DNA from: Winogradskyella eckloniae
GTDB lineage: Bacteria; Bacteroidota; Bacteroidia; Flavobacteriales; Flavobacteriaceae
Direction: 5' to 3'
DNA: 64,000 nt
Assembly: GCF_013249045.1 (NCBI RefSeq)
Contig: NZ_JABRWP010000004.1
Span: 1-64,000 of the forward strand
The notes beneath the pieces were generated by a model. It saw only the letters and a program-made list of their open reading frames with translations. It was not told the origin of the DNA and searched no databases. Shown one piece after another: positions 44,963 to 54,175 of the stretch. How positions within the stretch are numbered: position 1 is the first letter of the stretch; the number at the start of each line of letters is the position of its first letter. The translations under genes were made by a program, and so were the position numbers.

Positions 44963-46933
44963 ATGAAAACGAATCAACTTACAGATTGGCTACCAACAAC
45001 TAACAAAGAAGTAAAACTTAGAGGTTGGGAAGCATTAGATGTTATCTTATTTAGTGGAGACGCTTATGTAGATCATCCTTCTTTTGGTCCTGCTGTAATT
45101 GGTCGTATTTTAGAGAGTTACGGTCTTAGAGTTGCTATTGTTCCACAACCTAGCGTACATGATAATTTACAAGATTTTACAAAACTAGGAACACCAAGGT
45201 TATTTTTTGGTGTAACAGGTGGTTGTATGGATCCTATGGTAAGTAATTATACGGCAACAAAAAAGCGAAGAGACAAAGATGCGTATACACCCAATGGCGA
45301 CAAAGGATTTAGACCAGATTATGCAACGTCAGTGTACTCTAAAATATTAAAAGAAAAGTTTCCAGATGTACCTGTATTAATTGGAGGAATTGAAGCTTCG
45401 TTGCGTAGAGTAACACATTATGACTATTGGAGCGACAAACTATTGCCAACAATTTTAGAAACCTCTAAAGCAGATATGCTAGTATATGGCATGGGTGAGC
45501 AACCTTTGCGAGAAATTGTTGAGTTATTGCAAAAAGGTGTACCGTTTTCGAGTTTAAAAACCATAAAGCAAACAGCTGTTTTACTAGATAAAGATGAAGC
45601 TGTACCTAAGAATAAAAATTGGGACGATGTAGAAATAGAATCCCATGAAGTATGTTTAAAGGATAAGAAAAAGTTTGCCTCAAATTTTAAGGTAATAGAG
45701 CAAGAATCTAATAAACTTAGAGCAAATAGAATCTTTCAACGCGTACATAATAAAATGTTGGTGATTAATCCGCCATTTCCTACAATGCTAGAAGAGGAGA
45801 TTGATGCGTCTTTTGATTTACCTTATACGCGTTTACCACATCCTAAATATAATAAGCGTGGGCCAATACCTGCGTTTGAAATGATTAAGTTTTCTATAAA
45901 CATTCATCGTGGTTGTTTTGGAGGTTGTAGTTTCTGTACCATTTCTGCGCATCAAGGAAAATTTATTGCGAGTCGAAGTCAAGAATCGGTTTTAAAAGAA
46001 GTCGATAAAGTCGCAAATATGCCAGATTTCAAAGGCTATTTATCAGATATTGGTGGACCATCTGCTAATATGTATAAGATGAAAGGAAAAGTGCAATCTA
46101 TTTGCGATAAATGTGTGGCACCTTCTTGTATTTCGCCAGTAATTTGTAGTAATTTAGATACATCTCATAAGCCATTAACAGAATTATATCAGGCTGTAGA
46201 TAAGCATCCTAAAATTAAAAAATCATTTATTGGTAGCGGAATTAGGCATGATATGTTGGTGCCAGAATTCAATAAAAATGCAGATGCTAAAGAATTAGAC
46301 GATTACACAGAAGAGGTGATGACAAAGCATATTTCGGGTCGTTTAAAAGTAGCACCAGAACATACATCTGATCCTGTCTTAAAATTGATGCGAAAACCTT
46401 CATTTACGTATTTTCATAAGTTTAAGGAGCGTTTTGATAAAATCAACATAAAGAAAGGTTTAAAGTTGCAGTTGATTCCTTACTTTATATCCAATCATCC
46501 GGCTTGCGAAGTAGAAGATATGGCCAACTTAGCAGCGGAAACTAAAGATATGGGTTTTCAGTTAGAGCAGGTGCAAGGCTTTACACCAACACCAATGACG
46601 GTTGCTACGGTAATTTATTATAGTGGTTATCATCCCTATACTTTAAAACCAACCAAAACCCCAAAAACAAAAAAAGAAAAAGATGAGCAACATCGTTTTT
46701 TCTTTTGGTATAAAAAAGAAAATAGAGACTGGATAAAAAAGACCTTGAATAAAGTAGGTCGAAAAGATTTAGTAGAAGCTTTAGTGCCAGAGCAAGAAAG
46801 TAAAGGGTGGAAAAGTGTAAATCTTAAAGCGGTTAAAAATACGTTTGATGATGCTGTACCTGCAACAAAATCTAGTTCTTCTGGTGGTTCTCGTAGAAAA
46901 CGTAAACATAAGTCTAGGAAGAAACGTCGATAG
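44963..46933 (+). CDS. YgiQ-family radical SAM protein
   Basis: 656 residues. The N-terminal UPF0313 domain (about 1-280, AYVDHPSFGPAVIGRILE) precedes a radical SAM core with the cluster motif CFGGCSFCTIS (about residue 319). A possible accessory site has cysteines in ICDKCVAPSCISPVICSN. The C-terminal YgiQ domain ends in a very basic tail (RRKRKHKSRKKRR), typical of RNA binding. The reaction is unknown. Confidence 0.93.
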   Translation: MKTNQLTDWLPTTNKEVKLRGWEALDVILFSGDAYVDHPSFGPAVIGRILESYGLRVAIVPQPSVHDNLQDFTKLGTPRLFFGVTGGCMDPMVSNYTATKKRRDKDAYTPNGDKGFRPDYATSVYSKILKEKFPDVPVLIGGIEASLRRVTHYDYWSDKLLPTILETSKADMLVYGMGEQPLREIVELLQKGVPFSSLKTIKQTAVLLDKDEAVPKNKNWDDVEIESHEVCLKDKKKFASNFKVIEQESNKLRANRIFQRVHNKMLVINPPFPTMLEEEIDASFDLPYTRLPHPKYNKRGPIPAFEMIKFSINIHRGCFGGCSFCTISAHQGKFIASRSQESVLKEVDKVANMPDFKGYLSDIGGPSANMYKMKGKVQSICDKCVAPSCISPVICSNLDTSHKPLTELYQAVDKHPKIKKSFIGSGIRHDMLVPEFNKNADAKELDDYTEEVMTKHISGRLKVAPEHTSDPVLKLMRKPSFTYFHKFKERFDKINIKKGLKLQLIPYFISNHPACEVEDMANLAAETKDMGFQLEQVQGFTPTPMTVATVIYYSGYHPYTLKPTKTPKTKKEKDEQHRFFFWYKKENRDWIKKTLNKVGRKDLVEALVPEQESKGWKSVNLKAVKNTFDDAVPATKSSSSGGSRRKRKHKSRKKRR

Positions 46934-47108
46934 ATTAAAATATCTATTTCTAAGTCCTCAATTATTTCCTTTTTTTGGTTGTTTTAATAATAGCAATCTA
47001 TCGTAAAAATAATATAGATTTTATACGTTCAAGGAGAGCAATACCAAAGAAAATTGTCTACTAAAGAAACTTTGTTTATACTGTCGCACCCCAAAGTCTT
47101 ATTATTTT

Positions 47109-48806
47109 ATGAAAATTATAGTAATTTTTATTTTCGTTATCCTATCAACGCCAATTATTGCACAAGGCACAAGTGAACAATTAATTTATAATAGCCAAGC
47201 AAAGGCAATTCTGAAGCAACGATTTGAAAACGGTTATATAGCCGGAACTGGTTTTTCAGATGACATTTCTAAAACTATAAATGATGCAATTGATTTTAGT
47301 CAAAATCCGGGAGAGTTTAGACCTATTCTAGGAGAAGCATCTTATGTTCCATCAGGAGGACAAACACTTCACACATCTGCTTTGTATGCTTATGCAATCG
47401 ATGATATTAGTTTAGCAAATATTGTAATTAATGAAATTTTAGCCATTGTTAATGCAAATGATCTTTATACCACATTTTGGAATGAATCTAACACACTAAG
47501 ATGGGATACAGATAATGCGCTTTGGATACAAACGGCTAAAGTAAAAAAGTTAAAGGATTCTTATTATTTTATTAAAGATTTACAAACGGCTTTAGATGAA
47601 AACGATAAAACAATTATTGAAAACTGGTTTTCGAGATATAAGGAATTAGCAGAAGATCCTGTAAGAACAAGACTTGCTAATTTAATGGGTAGCACATGGG
47701 AAACCACAGGCCCAACGACTATAAATAACGCATTGTATCCTACATTTAATGGTGCTTCTACACCAACTCCTGTTTATGATGAATTTGGAAATGTTATTGA
47801 AGATTATACCATTGTTATTGGTCAGGATACGTTTAATAATAGGCAATGGGATGCTATAGGTTATATTCACTCGTGGGCAATTTATAATGATGATATAGAT
47901 TCAGAAACATGGACACGGGAATTTTTTAAGAATGCTATAAAATATGGCTTATTTCCTGATGGTTCTTGGTGCGAACTTTTTAGAAATCGAGATTCGGATC
48001 CTACCTTAGGTGTGTTTTATGGATATATAGCACTTGGTGGTATGGTCGCTATGGCGCATTTAGATGCAATAGCAAATAATTTTCCTTCAGATAGATTGTA
48101 TGACTATGAGACAACCGAAGGATTAGAACATGGTTCAACAACATTAACAACTACAGGTTATTTAGGCGGAAGCACTACGGACGGTGTAACAAATAAAAGT
48201 TTGTTTACTTTTTTGAAGGGACAAAGTAACTATTTAAGAAGCTCTAGTGATGGAGGATGGAATGATATTCGGTTTTTTAAATCCACAGATGATATAATTA
48301 CGCCTTTATCTACGGTTGGTTTAAGACAACCATCTGTAATTCCAGCCATGGCAAATATTTACTACAACAATCAAGAATTACTTGATTGGTACAACTATGA
48401 AACTACAGTAGGATATCCATCTAAAGTATCTATTAGTGAAGGCTATTTAGCAGGTGGTATTGGTAATGAAGATATGGGACCTTGGGGAAACATGATATTA
48501 GGTGCGGCTTGGTATGATCAAGAAGATAGTTTTAATGCTTCAACATTATCTATACCAACTAATAATGCCTCGTCATCTCTAAAGATTTATCCTAATCCTG
48601 CTCAACAAGAACTCAATATATCTCACCATAATTTCATTATGGATCAAAATTCAAAACTTACCATTTATGATATGAGTTTAAGAGCGGTTTTAACACAAAA
48701 TGGTGCTGTGAGTAGAATAGATATTTCTCATTTACCATCTGGTTTTTATCAAATAAGTGTGAATAATGGATTAGAAATAAAAAATGGAAGATTTATTAAA
48801 AATTAA
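47109..48806 (+). CDS. T9SS-secreted alginate-lyase-like protein
   Basis: 565 residues. A signal peptide (MKIIVIFIFVILSTPIIAQ) is followed by an alpha-helical barrel of the alginate_lyase (PF05426) type: LHTSALYAYAIDD, WNESNTLRWDTDNALWIQ, WDAIGYIHSWAIYND and LFPDGSWCELFRNRDSDPTLGVFYGYIALGGMVAMA. The last about 75 residues form a T9SS sorting domain (LKIYPNPAQQELNIS ... LTIYDMSLRAVLTQ ... LPSGFYQISV). A polysaccharide lyase active on alginate or another uronate is likely; the assignment of substrate is by resemblance. The gene stands alone between the YgiQ gene and menC. Confidence 0.75.
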   Translation: MKIIVIFIFVILSTPIIAQGTSEQLIYNSQAKAILKQRFENGYIAGTGFSDDISKTINDAIDFSQNPGEFRPILGEASYVPSGGQTLHTSALYAYAIDDISLANIVINEILAIVNANDLYTTFWNESNTLRWDTDNALWIQTAKVKKLKDSYYFIKDLQTALDENDKTIIENWFSRYKELAEDPVRTRLANLMGSTWETTGPTTINNALYPTFNGASTPTPVYDEFGNVIEDYTIVIGQDTFNNRQWDAIGYIHSWAIYNDDIDSETWTREFFKNAIKYGLFPDGSWCELFRNRDSDPTLGVFYGYIALGGMVAMAHLDAIANNFPSDRLYDYETTEGLEHGSTTLTTTGYLGGSTTDGVTNKSLFTFLKGQSNYLRSSSDGGWNDIRFFKSTDDIITPLSTVGLRQPSVIPAMANIYYNNQELLDWYNYETTVGYPSKVSISEGYLAGGIGNEDMGPWGNMILGAAWYDQEDSFNASTLSIPTNNASSSLKIYPNPAQQELNISHHNFIMDQNSKLTIYDMSLRAVLTQNGAVSRIDISHLPSGFYQISVNNGLEIKNGRFIKN

Positions 48807-48983
48807 TAAATTGTGTAAAGCGGTAATACAATTCTCATAGTAAATACAACACTACCAGGCTTACTAATAATTATTGTGACTTCTAAAAATGTATGTAAAA
48901 AATACGCTAATTAGAATTTATATATTTACGTTTTTCTATTCTAAATTTATATTAATTTCATAACTCAAATCTCAATTATTACC

Positions 48984-48991
48984 TATTTTTG
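48984..48991 (+). promoter_or_regulatory. -7 element (TATTTTTG) of menC
   Basis: Full TAnnTTTG match ending nine bases before the ATG at 49001. Its position supports that ATG against an in-frame TTG at 48989, which lies within this element. Confidence 0.5.
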
Positions 48992-49000
48992 GTTGTACAT

Positions 49001-50035
49001 ATGAAAGCAACCTACCACCAATATAATTTAGAGTTTAAACGACCAAGCGGAACATCGCGAGGTGTAATGACTACCAAAGAAACATGGTTTATAGTTTTAG
49101 AACAAAACGGCAAAACAGGTGTAGGCGAGTGTGGTATTTTAAGAGGTTTATCTATTGATGATAGGCCAGATTATGAAACTACTTTAAAATGGACATGCAC
49201 TAACATTGCTTTAGGTTTAGACACACTTTTAAAGAAACTTATCGAATTCCCAAGTATTCAATTTGGACTAGAAACTGCTTTTAAATCTTTAGAACATGAT
49301 GATCAGTTTAATTTATTTCCTTCAGATTTTACAAAAGGAAAAGACGCAATTCCTATAAACGGATTAGTTTGGATGGGAAATGAAGATTTTATGCGATCTC
49401 AGGTCAAAGAAAAAATTGAAGCTGGTTTTGGTTGTATTAAATTAAAAATTGGAGCCATAGATTTTCAAACAGAATTAGATATTTTAAAATCGATTCGAAA
49501 AGAGTTTTCTGTTAAAGACATAGAATTGCGCGTAGATGCCAATGGTGCATTTTCAGCCAATGATGCTTTAGAGAAACTAAAACAACTTTCAGAATACAAA
49601 TTACATTCCATAGAACAACCTATAAAACCTAGGCAATATGAGGCCATGGCAAAACTTTGTGAAGATACACCTTTGCCAATTGCCTTAGATGAAGAATTAA
49701 TAGGTGTTTTTAAAAAAGAAGAGAAGCAAAACGTTTTGCAGACCATTAAGCCACAGTACATTATTCTTAAACCGAGTTTAGTTGGTGGATTTTCTGGTAG
49801 TAAAGCGTGGATAGATTTAGTTGAAAATTTAAACATAGATTGGTGGATTACAAGTGCCTTAGAAAGTAATGTAGGTTTAAATGCTATTTCGCAATGGACA
49901 TATATACTACAAAATAAAAGGCCACAAGGCTTAGGAACAGGAAGTTTATTTACTAATAATTTTTCTTCGCCATTAATGGTAAAAAATGGTAATTTGCACT
50001 ATGATATTAATCAACATTGGAAATTTAAATTATAA
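49001..50035 (+). CDS. menC: o-Succinylbenzoate synthase
   Basis: 344 residues from the ATG at 49001 (MKATYHQYNLEFKRPSGTSRG). I rejected a TTG start at 48989 since it overlaps the -7 element. Enolase-superfamily barrel: CIKLKIG with the catalytic Lys pair, LRVDANGAF, HSIEQPIKP and IALDEEL as the three metal ligands, and YIILKPSLVGG with the other catalytic Lys. It dehydrates SHCHC to o-succinylbenzoate. CPBP and menE follow, with gaps of 2 and 37 bases. Confidence 0.94.
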   Translation: MKATYHQYNLEFKRPSGTSRGVMTTKETWFIVLEQNGKTGVGECGILRGLSIDDRPDYETTLKWTCTNIALGLDTLLKKLIEFPSIQFGLETAFKSLEHDDQFNLFPSDFTKGKDAIPINGLVWMGNEDFMRSQVKEKIEAGFGCIKLKIGAIDFQTELDILKSIRKEFSVKDIELRVDANGAFSANDALEKLKQLSEYKLHSIEQPIKPRQYEAMAKLCEDTPLPIALDEELIGVFKKEEKQNVLQTIKPQYIILKPSLVGGFSGSKAWIDLVENLNIDWWITSALESNVGLNAISQWTYILQNKRPQGLGTGSLFTNNFSSPLMVKNGNLHYDINQHWKFKL

Positions 50036-50037
50036 AT

Positions 50038-50979
50038 ATGAATTATATACAACAAGCCTATAAAGGTCATCGTGATCTTTGGATGTTTTTACTCACCACT
50101 TTTTTAGTTGCCGGAATTTTTATCGCTAATTTTATCTATTATTTAATAGCAGATCCTAAAGATTTAGAAGCTGCAATGGATGCGATGAAAAATTGGGGAT
50201 TACCTGCAAATGTAACCTTGGCTATTAATTTAATTCCGTTTGCCTTTTTATTATTGCTATTGTTTGTTTTTGTAAAATTTGTTCACCAAAGGAGCATACT
50301 GTCTTTAACTACAACGCGTCTTAAGGTAGATTTTAAACGCATCTTATTTTCGTTTTTGTTAATTACAATGTATACAGTAATTTCTTTTTTTATAATGTAT
50401 GCAATAGATTCTTCTAACGTTGTATTTCAGTTTAATCCAGTAAAATTTGCAATATTATTTATAATCAGTATCATATTATTTCCATTTCAAATTGGCTTAG
50501 AAGAATATTTATTTAGAGGTTATTTAATGCAACACTTAGGTGTGCTCGTTAAAAATAAATGGTTTCCTCTGCTTTTTACATCAGTTTTATTTGGCTTAGC
50601 GCATAGTGCTAATCCAGAAGTTGGTGCTATAGGCTTTTGGCAAATGATGATTTTTTATGTTGGTACAGGACTATTACTTGGCATAATGACACTAATGGAT
50701 GAAGGCTTAGAATTAGCTTTAGGGTTTCATTTAGGTAATAATTTAATTGCATCTTTATTGGTCACAGCAGATTGGACCGCATTACAAACCGATGCTCTTT
50801 TTAAAGATACGTCAGAACCAGAATTAGGATCAGTTGCAGAAATTATTTTACCTGTTTTAATTGTCTATCCAATTATACTTCTTATTTTATCAAAAAAATA
50901 TGGATGGACCAACTGGAAAGATAAATTATTCGGAAACGTAACAAAGCCACCAAAAGAAGATTATAAAATTATTGAGTAA
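50038..50979 (+). CDS. CPBP-family intramembrane glutamic endopeptidase
   Basis: 313 residues, about eight helices. The CPBP/Abi motifs are present in order: EEYLFRG (the EExxxR motif), FGLAHSAN (FxxxH) and FHLGNN (HxxxN). Family members process CAAX-type peptides or bacteriocin-related substrates; many have unknown targets. Placed between menC and menE with a 2-base gap, it is almost certainly co-transcribed with them. Whether it takes part in quinone metabolism is unknown. Confidence 0.92.
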   Translation: MNYIQQAYKGHRDLWMFLLTTFLVAGIFIANFIYYLIADPKDLEAAMDAMKNWGLPANVTLAINLIPFAFLLLLLFVFVKFVHQRSILSLTTTRLKVDFKRILFSFLLITMYTVISFFIMYAIDSSNVVFQFNPVKFAILFIISIILFPFQIGLEEYLFRGYLMQHLGVLVKNKWFPLLFTSVLFGLAHSANPEVGAIGFWQMMIFYVGTGLLLGIMTLMDEGLELALGFHLGNNLIASLLVTADWTALQTDALFKDTSEPELGSVAEIILPVLIVYPIILLILSKKYGWTNWKDKLFGNVTKPPKEDYKIIE

Positions 50980-51016
50980 ACCTAAATAAAGAACGTTAAC
51001 CTAAAACTAATTAAAG

Positions 51017-52102
51017 ATGACACCAACTTACGATAAAGTACATAATCGTTTTAAATTTAATGGACTTCATTTTAGTCATGAAGATTTAAAAGAAGTAGCG
51101 TATAGCCTTATAAAAGAAGGTAAGGCGTATGAAAAAGTAACTGGCGATTTTTTAATAGACTGGCTTAATAATAAGGATTTTTTAATTGTTACAACATCTG
51201 GATCCACAGGATATCCAAAGCAAATAAAATTAAAAAAACAGGCAATGGTAAATTCTGCCATCGCTACTGGAAATTTCTTTGGTTTAGAACCAGGTGATAA
51301 AGCCTTACATTGTTTACCAAGTCATTTTATTGCAGGTAAAATGATGTTTGTACGTGCCTTAGTGCTAGGTTTAGAAATAGATTTTGTAGAACCTGCTGCT
51401 CAGCCCATTTTTGATTACGATAAAACGTATGACTTTTGTGCAATGATTCCGTTGCAATTAAAACATACAATTAAGTATATTGATAATATAAAAAATATAA
51501 TAGTAGGTGGTTCTAAGGTTACAAAACCTTTAATTGAAAAAATTAAAGGATGTTCGTCTAAGTTTTACGAAACTTACGGAATGACAGAAACCGTAACGCA
51601 CGTTGCTGTGCGATCTTTAGAGTCTAAATCAGGAAAAAAAGAACCTTACTTTTCGGCGTTACAAAATATTAATTTTGAACAAGATGATAGAAACTGCTTA
51701 GTGATTCATGCACCAAAATTGGTAAAAGAATCCTTAGTGACCAATGATTTGGTTGAGTTAATTTCTGAAACAAGTTTTAAACTGCTTGGTAGATTTGATA
51801 ATGTGGTAAATTCTGGTGGTGTAAAATTGTTCCCAGAACAGATAGAAGATAAAATACAGCCTATTATTAAACAACGATTTATTTTGGTAGGCGTGGAGGA
51901 TGCTACATTAGGCGAACAATTAGTTCTAATTGTAGAACAACCTAAAGAAACCGCAGAAGAAATACTTAGTGCTATTAAAACGCTTAAGACATTAGATAAG
52001 TTTGAAGTCCCTAAAAAGGTGTACACCATAGAAAGTTTCCCTGAAACAAATAACAAAAAAATACAACGAAAAAAGGCGTTAAAACTAGTATTAAAAGCCT
52101 AA
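51017..52102 (+). CDS. menE: o-Succinylbenzoate-CoA ligase
   Basis: 361 residues, shorter than the usual 450-490 because the N-terminal part of the ANL fold is reduced, as in other Bacteroidota. The P-loop TTSGSTGYPKQIKL is followed by HCLPSHFIAGKMMFVRAL, the acceptor motif KFYETYGMTETVTHVAVR, LLGRFDNVVNSGGVKLFPEQIE and the terminal IQRKKALKL with the adenylation Lys. It activates o-succinylbenzoate for MenB. Its context beside menC supports the call over a general acyl-CoA ligase. Confidence 0.92.
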   Translation: MTPTYDKVHNRFKFNGLHFSHEDLKEVAYSLIKEGKAYEKVTGDFLIDWLNNKDFLIVTTSGSTGYPKQIKLKKQAMVNSAIATGNFFGLEPGDKALHCLPSHFIAGKMMFVRALVLGLEIDFVEPAAQPIFDYDKTYDFCAMIPLQLKHTIKYIDNIKNIIVGGSKVTKPLIEKIKGCSSKFYETYGMTETVTHVAVRSLESKSGKKEPYFSALQNINFEQDDRNCLVIHAPKLVKESLVTNDLVELISETSFKLLGRFDNVVNSGGVKLFPEQIEDKIQPIIKQRFILVGVEDATLGEQLVLIVEQPKETAEEILSAIKTLKTLDKFEVPKKVYTIESFPETNNKKIQRKKALKLVLKA

Positions 52103-52166
52103 TTAATTCCTCTTTGTAATCTCATAATAATAAAAGACGATAAATTTAAAAATAGGTCTAAAACAT

Positions 52167-52200
52167 AAGAAAGCCCAATGCATTTGCATTGGGCTTTCTT
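52167..52200. terminator. Bidirectional terminator between menE and the OmpA-like gene
   Basis: A perfect 15-base stem (AAGAAAGCCCAATGC with GCATTGGGCTTTCTT) around a four-base loop. It lies between converging genes and serves both. Confidence 0.9.
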
Positions 52201-52221
52201 GTTATTTGCATGTTTTGAAGG

Positions 52222-53079
52222 TTATTTTCCTTCAGACAAGTTTTTCATTTCCGTTTCAACCATTTCATAGAATTGGTCTATTTTAGGCAATACAACAATA
52301 CGTGTACGTCTGTTTTTTGCTCTATTCTCAGCAGTATCATTTTCTACTAATGGTACATAAGAGCTACGACCAGAAGCAATTAATTGTTGAGAGTTAACGC
52401 CTAAGCTTTCTAAAACTCTTACAATAGATGTAGCACGTTTAACACTTAAATCCCAGTTATCAATTAATGGAGGTTTGTTATAAGGTACGTTATCTGTATG
52501 AGACTCAACCATAGCTTCAAAATCTGGCTTGCTATTAATCACTTTGGCAACTTTAGCTAAGATTTCATTGGCCTTAGCAGTTACGTTATAGCTTCCACTT
52601 TGAAATAATAATTTATCTGCAATAGAAATAAATACAACACCTTTTTCTACGTTGATCTCAATATCAGGATCACTAATCCCAACGGCTTTTTTTAGACTCG
52701 TTACCACAGCAAGTGTTACACTATCCTTTTTAGTTAACGCATCTTGTAATCTCGTAATTTTTAAATCACGCTCTTTTAAGCTTTCTAACGATTTTTCCAG
52801 GTTTTCAGCACCTTTTTGAGTCAAAGTGGTTAAATTTCCTTTAGTATCAATTAAATCTTGGTTTGCCTTTCTTAAATCTGCCAATTGATCTTTCATTGTC
52901 TCTACTCTTGCATTTGCAGCAGCAACATCAGACAAACAGCTATTTAATTTTACAGTAGCTGTATTTAATAAATCTTGGGTTTCTTGATATTTTTCTTGTA
53001 ATGCTAAATGCTCTTTTTTAGTCACACAAGACGCTAAAAATAACAGAGAACATGCACTTAACAACATTAGTTTTTTCAT
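52222..53079 (-). CDS. OmpA-family peptidoglycan-binding lipoprotein
   Basis: 285 residues. The lipoprotein signal MKKLMLLSACSLLFLASC gives lipid Cys18. A long coiled coil (about 25-125, heptad-like with LADLRKANQDLIDTKGNL) precedes an OmpA C-terminal domain (about 150-275) with VESHTDNVPY, NWDLSVKRATSIVRVLESLGV and NRAKNRRTRIVV, including the Asp and Arg residues that bind diaminopimelate. It tethers the outer membrane to peptidoglycan. It has its own terminator downstream and a -7 element upstream. Confidence 0.94.
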   Translation of the reverse strand: MKKLMLLSACSLLFLASCVTKKEHLALQEKYQETQDLLNTATVKLNSCLSDVAAANARVETMKDQLADLRKANQDLIDTKGNLTTLTQKGAENLEKSLESLKERDLKITRLQDALTKKDSVTLAVVTSLKKAVGISDPDIEINVEKGVVFISIADKLLFQSGSYNVTAKANEILAKVAKVINSKPDFEAMVESHTDNVPYNKPPLIDNWDLSVKRATSIVRVLESLGVNSQQLIASGRSSYVPLVENDTAENRAKNRRTRIVVLPKIDQFYEMVETEMKNLSEGK

Positions 53080-53115
53080 AATTTGTTTATAGTTTAAATT
53101 TTAGTTTTAACATAA

Positions 53116-53123
53116 CAAAATTA
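53116..53123 (-). promoter_or_regulatory. -7 promoter element (TAATTTTG) of the OmpA-like gene
   Basis: Full TAnnTTTG match on the minus strand, 36 bases before the ATG. No TTG at ideal distance. Confidence 0.45.
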
Positions 53124-53182
53124 TGCAAAAGAATAGTCCGCTAAACATGGATTAACAAAAACTTTAACAGTTTTATAAACAA

Positions 53183-54175
53183 TTAAAATACGGTTCTCTT
53201 TTTTACAAAATACAACCAAACGATTGACTTACATTGATAATATTTAGCACGTTGTGTACCTTGTTTACGTTGTTTTAATAATTGCGGTAAATTATAATAA
53301 AAAGAAAAATGAGCTTTTAAAATGGCAAATAGAAATGCCGGTTTTAGTTGAAGTAAAAATCTTAAAGCGGCAACACCATCTAGTAACATCCTGGTTACGA
53401 TTCTAAAAAATACTTGAGAATCTGTATTTTTAAATAATGTAAAAAGGCTATTTCTAAAATTTAGATATGTTTTTTGCGGATTGGTATTGCTTAATGTTGC
53501 ACCACCAACATGATATACCACAGAAGTACCTATATATTTGGTAATGTAGTTACTATTAAAGGCACGCCAACACAAATCTATTTCTTCCATGTGCGCAAAA
53601 TAGGTTTCATCAAACCCTTCTAATGCTTTAAAAACAGAGTTTCTAATAAAAAAGCAGGCACCAGATGCCCAAAAAATATCCACGTTATCATTATACTGAC
53701 CAGTATCCTCTTCTATAGAATCAAAGATTCGTCCGCGACAAAAAGGATAACCAAATTTATCTATAAAACCACCAGCAGCACCAGCATATTCAAAATGCGA
53801 CTTGGCTTTATAATCTAAAATTTTAGGTTGTACAATGGCTGTGTCTTTATGTGTATTAAATTCTAAAACAATAGGTCGAAGCCAATTTTCTGTAACTTCA
53901 ATATCACTGTTTAGCAAGCAAAGTAGAGGTTCGTTAACCTCTTGCAAAGCGGTATTATAGCCTTTTGCGTAACCACCATTATCTGCGTTTTTAATGATTT
54001 TAACCATAGGAAACGCTTCAGAGACATAAGCTATAGAATTATCAGTAGAGGCATTATCAGCAACATAAATCACAGCATCGTTAGAGTGTTTTAAAACAGA
54101 AGGTAAAAATTGCTCAAGCAATGCTTTTCCATTCCAGTTTAAAATAACAACAGCTAAGTCTTTTGTTTGAAGCAT
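53183..54175 (-). CDS. Glycosyltransferase family 2
   Basis: 330 residues. The GT-A fold begins VVILNWNGKALLEQFLPSVLK, with VADNASTDNS, NADNGGYAKGYNTAL and the DxD-like LLNSDIEVTENWL; FWASGACFFIRNSVF and AHMEEIDLCWRAFN form the catalytic end. It resembles rhamnosyl- and other surface-glycan transferases. A hydrophobic C-terminal part (from about 265) probably binds the membrane. It follows the HsdR-N gene directly with no gap. Confidence 0.92.
   Translation of the reverse strand: MLQTKDLAVVILNWNGKALLEQFLPSVLKHSNDAVIYVADNASTDNSIAYVSEAFPMVKIIKNADNGGYAKGYNTALQEVNEPLLCLLNSDIEVTENWLRPIVLEFNTHKDTAIVQPKILDYKAKSHFEYAGAAGGFIDKFGYPFCRGRIFDSIEEDTGQYNDNVDIFWASGACFFIRNSVFKALEGFDETYFAHMEEIDLCWRAFNSNYITKYIGTSVVYHVGGATLSNTNPQKTYLNFRNSLFTLFKNTDSQVFFRIVTRMLLDGVAALRFLLQLKPAFLFAILKAHFSFYYNLPQLLKQRKQGTQRAKYYQCKSIVWLYFVKKRTVF

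Noticed and set aside
46928..46960. Terminator after the YgiQ gene
   Set aside because: ATAGAT and ATCTAT form only a six-base AT stem and no T run follows.
49465..49836. Antisense open frame of 123 codons across menC
   Set aside because: It lies opposite conserved menC motifs, has no promoter or homology features and a skewed composition typical of a shadow frame.
51706..52056. Antisense open frame of 116 codons across menE
   Set aside because: It is opposite the conserved ANL C-terminal region with no independent support.
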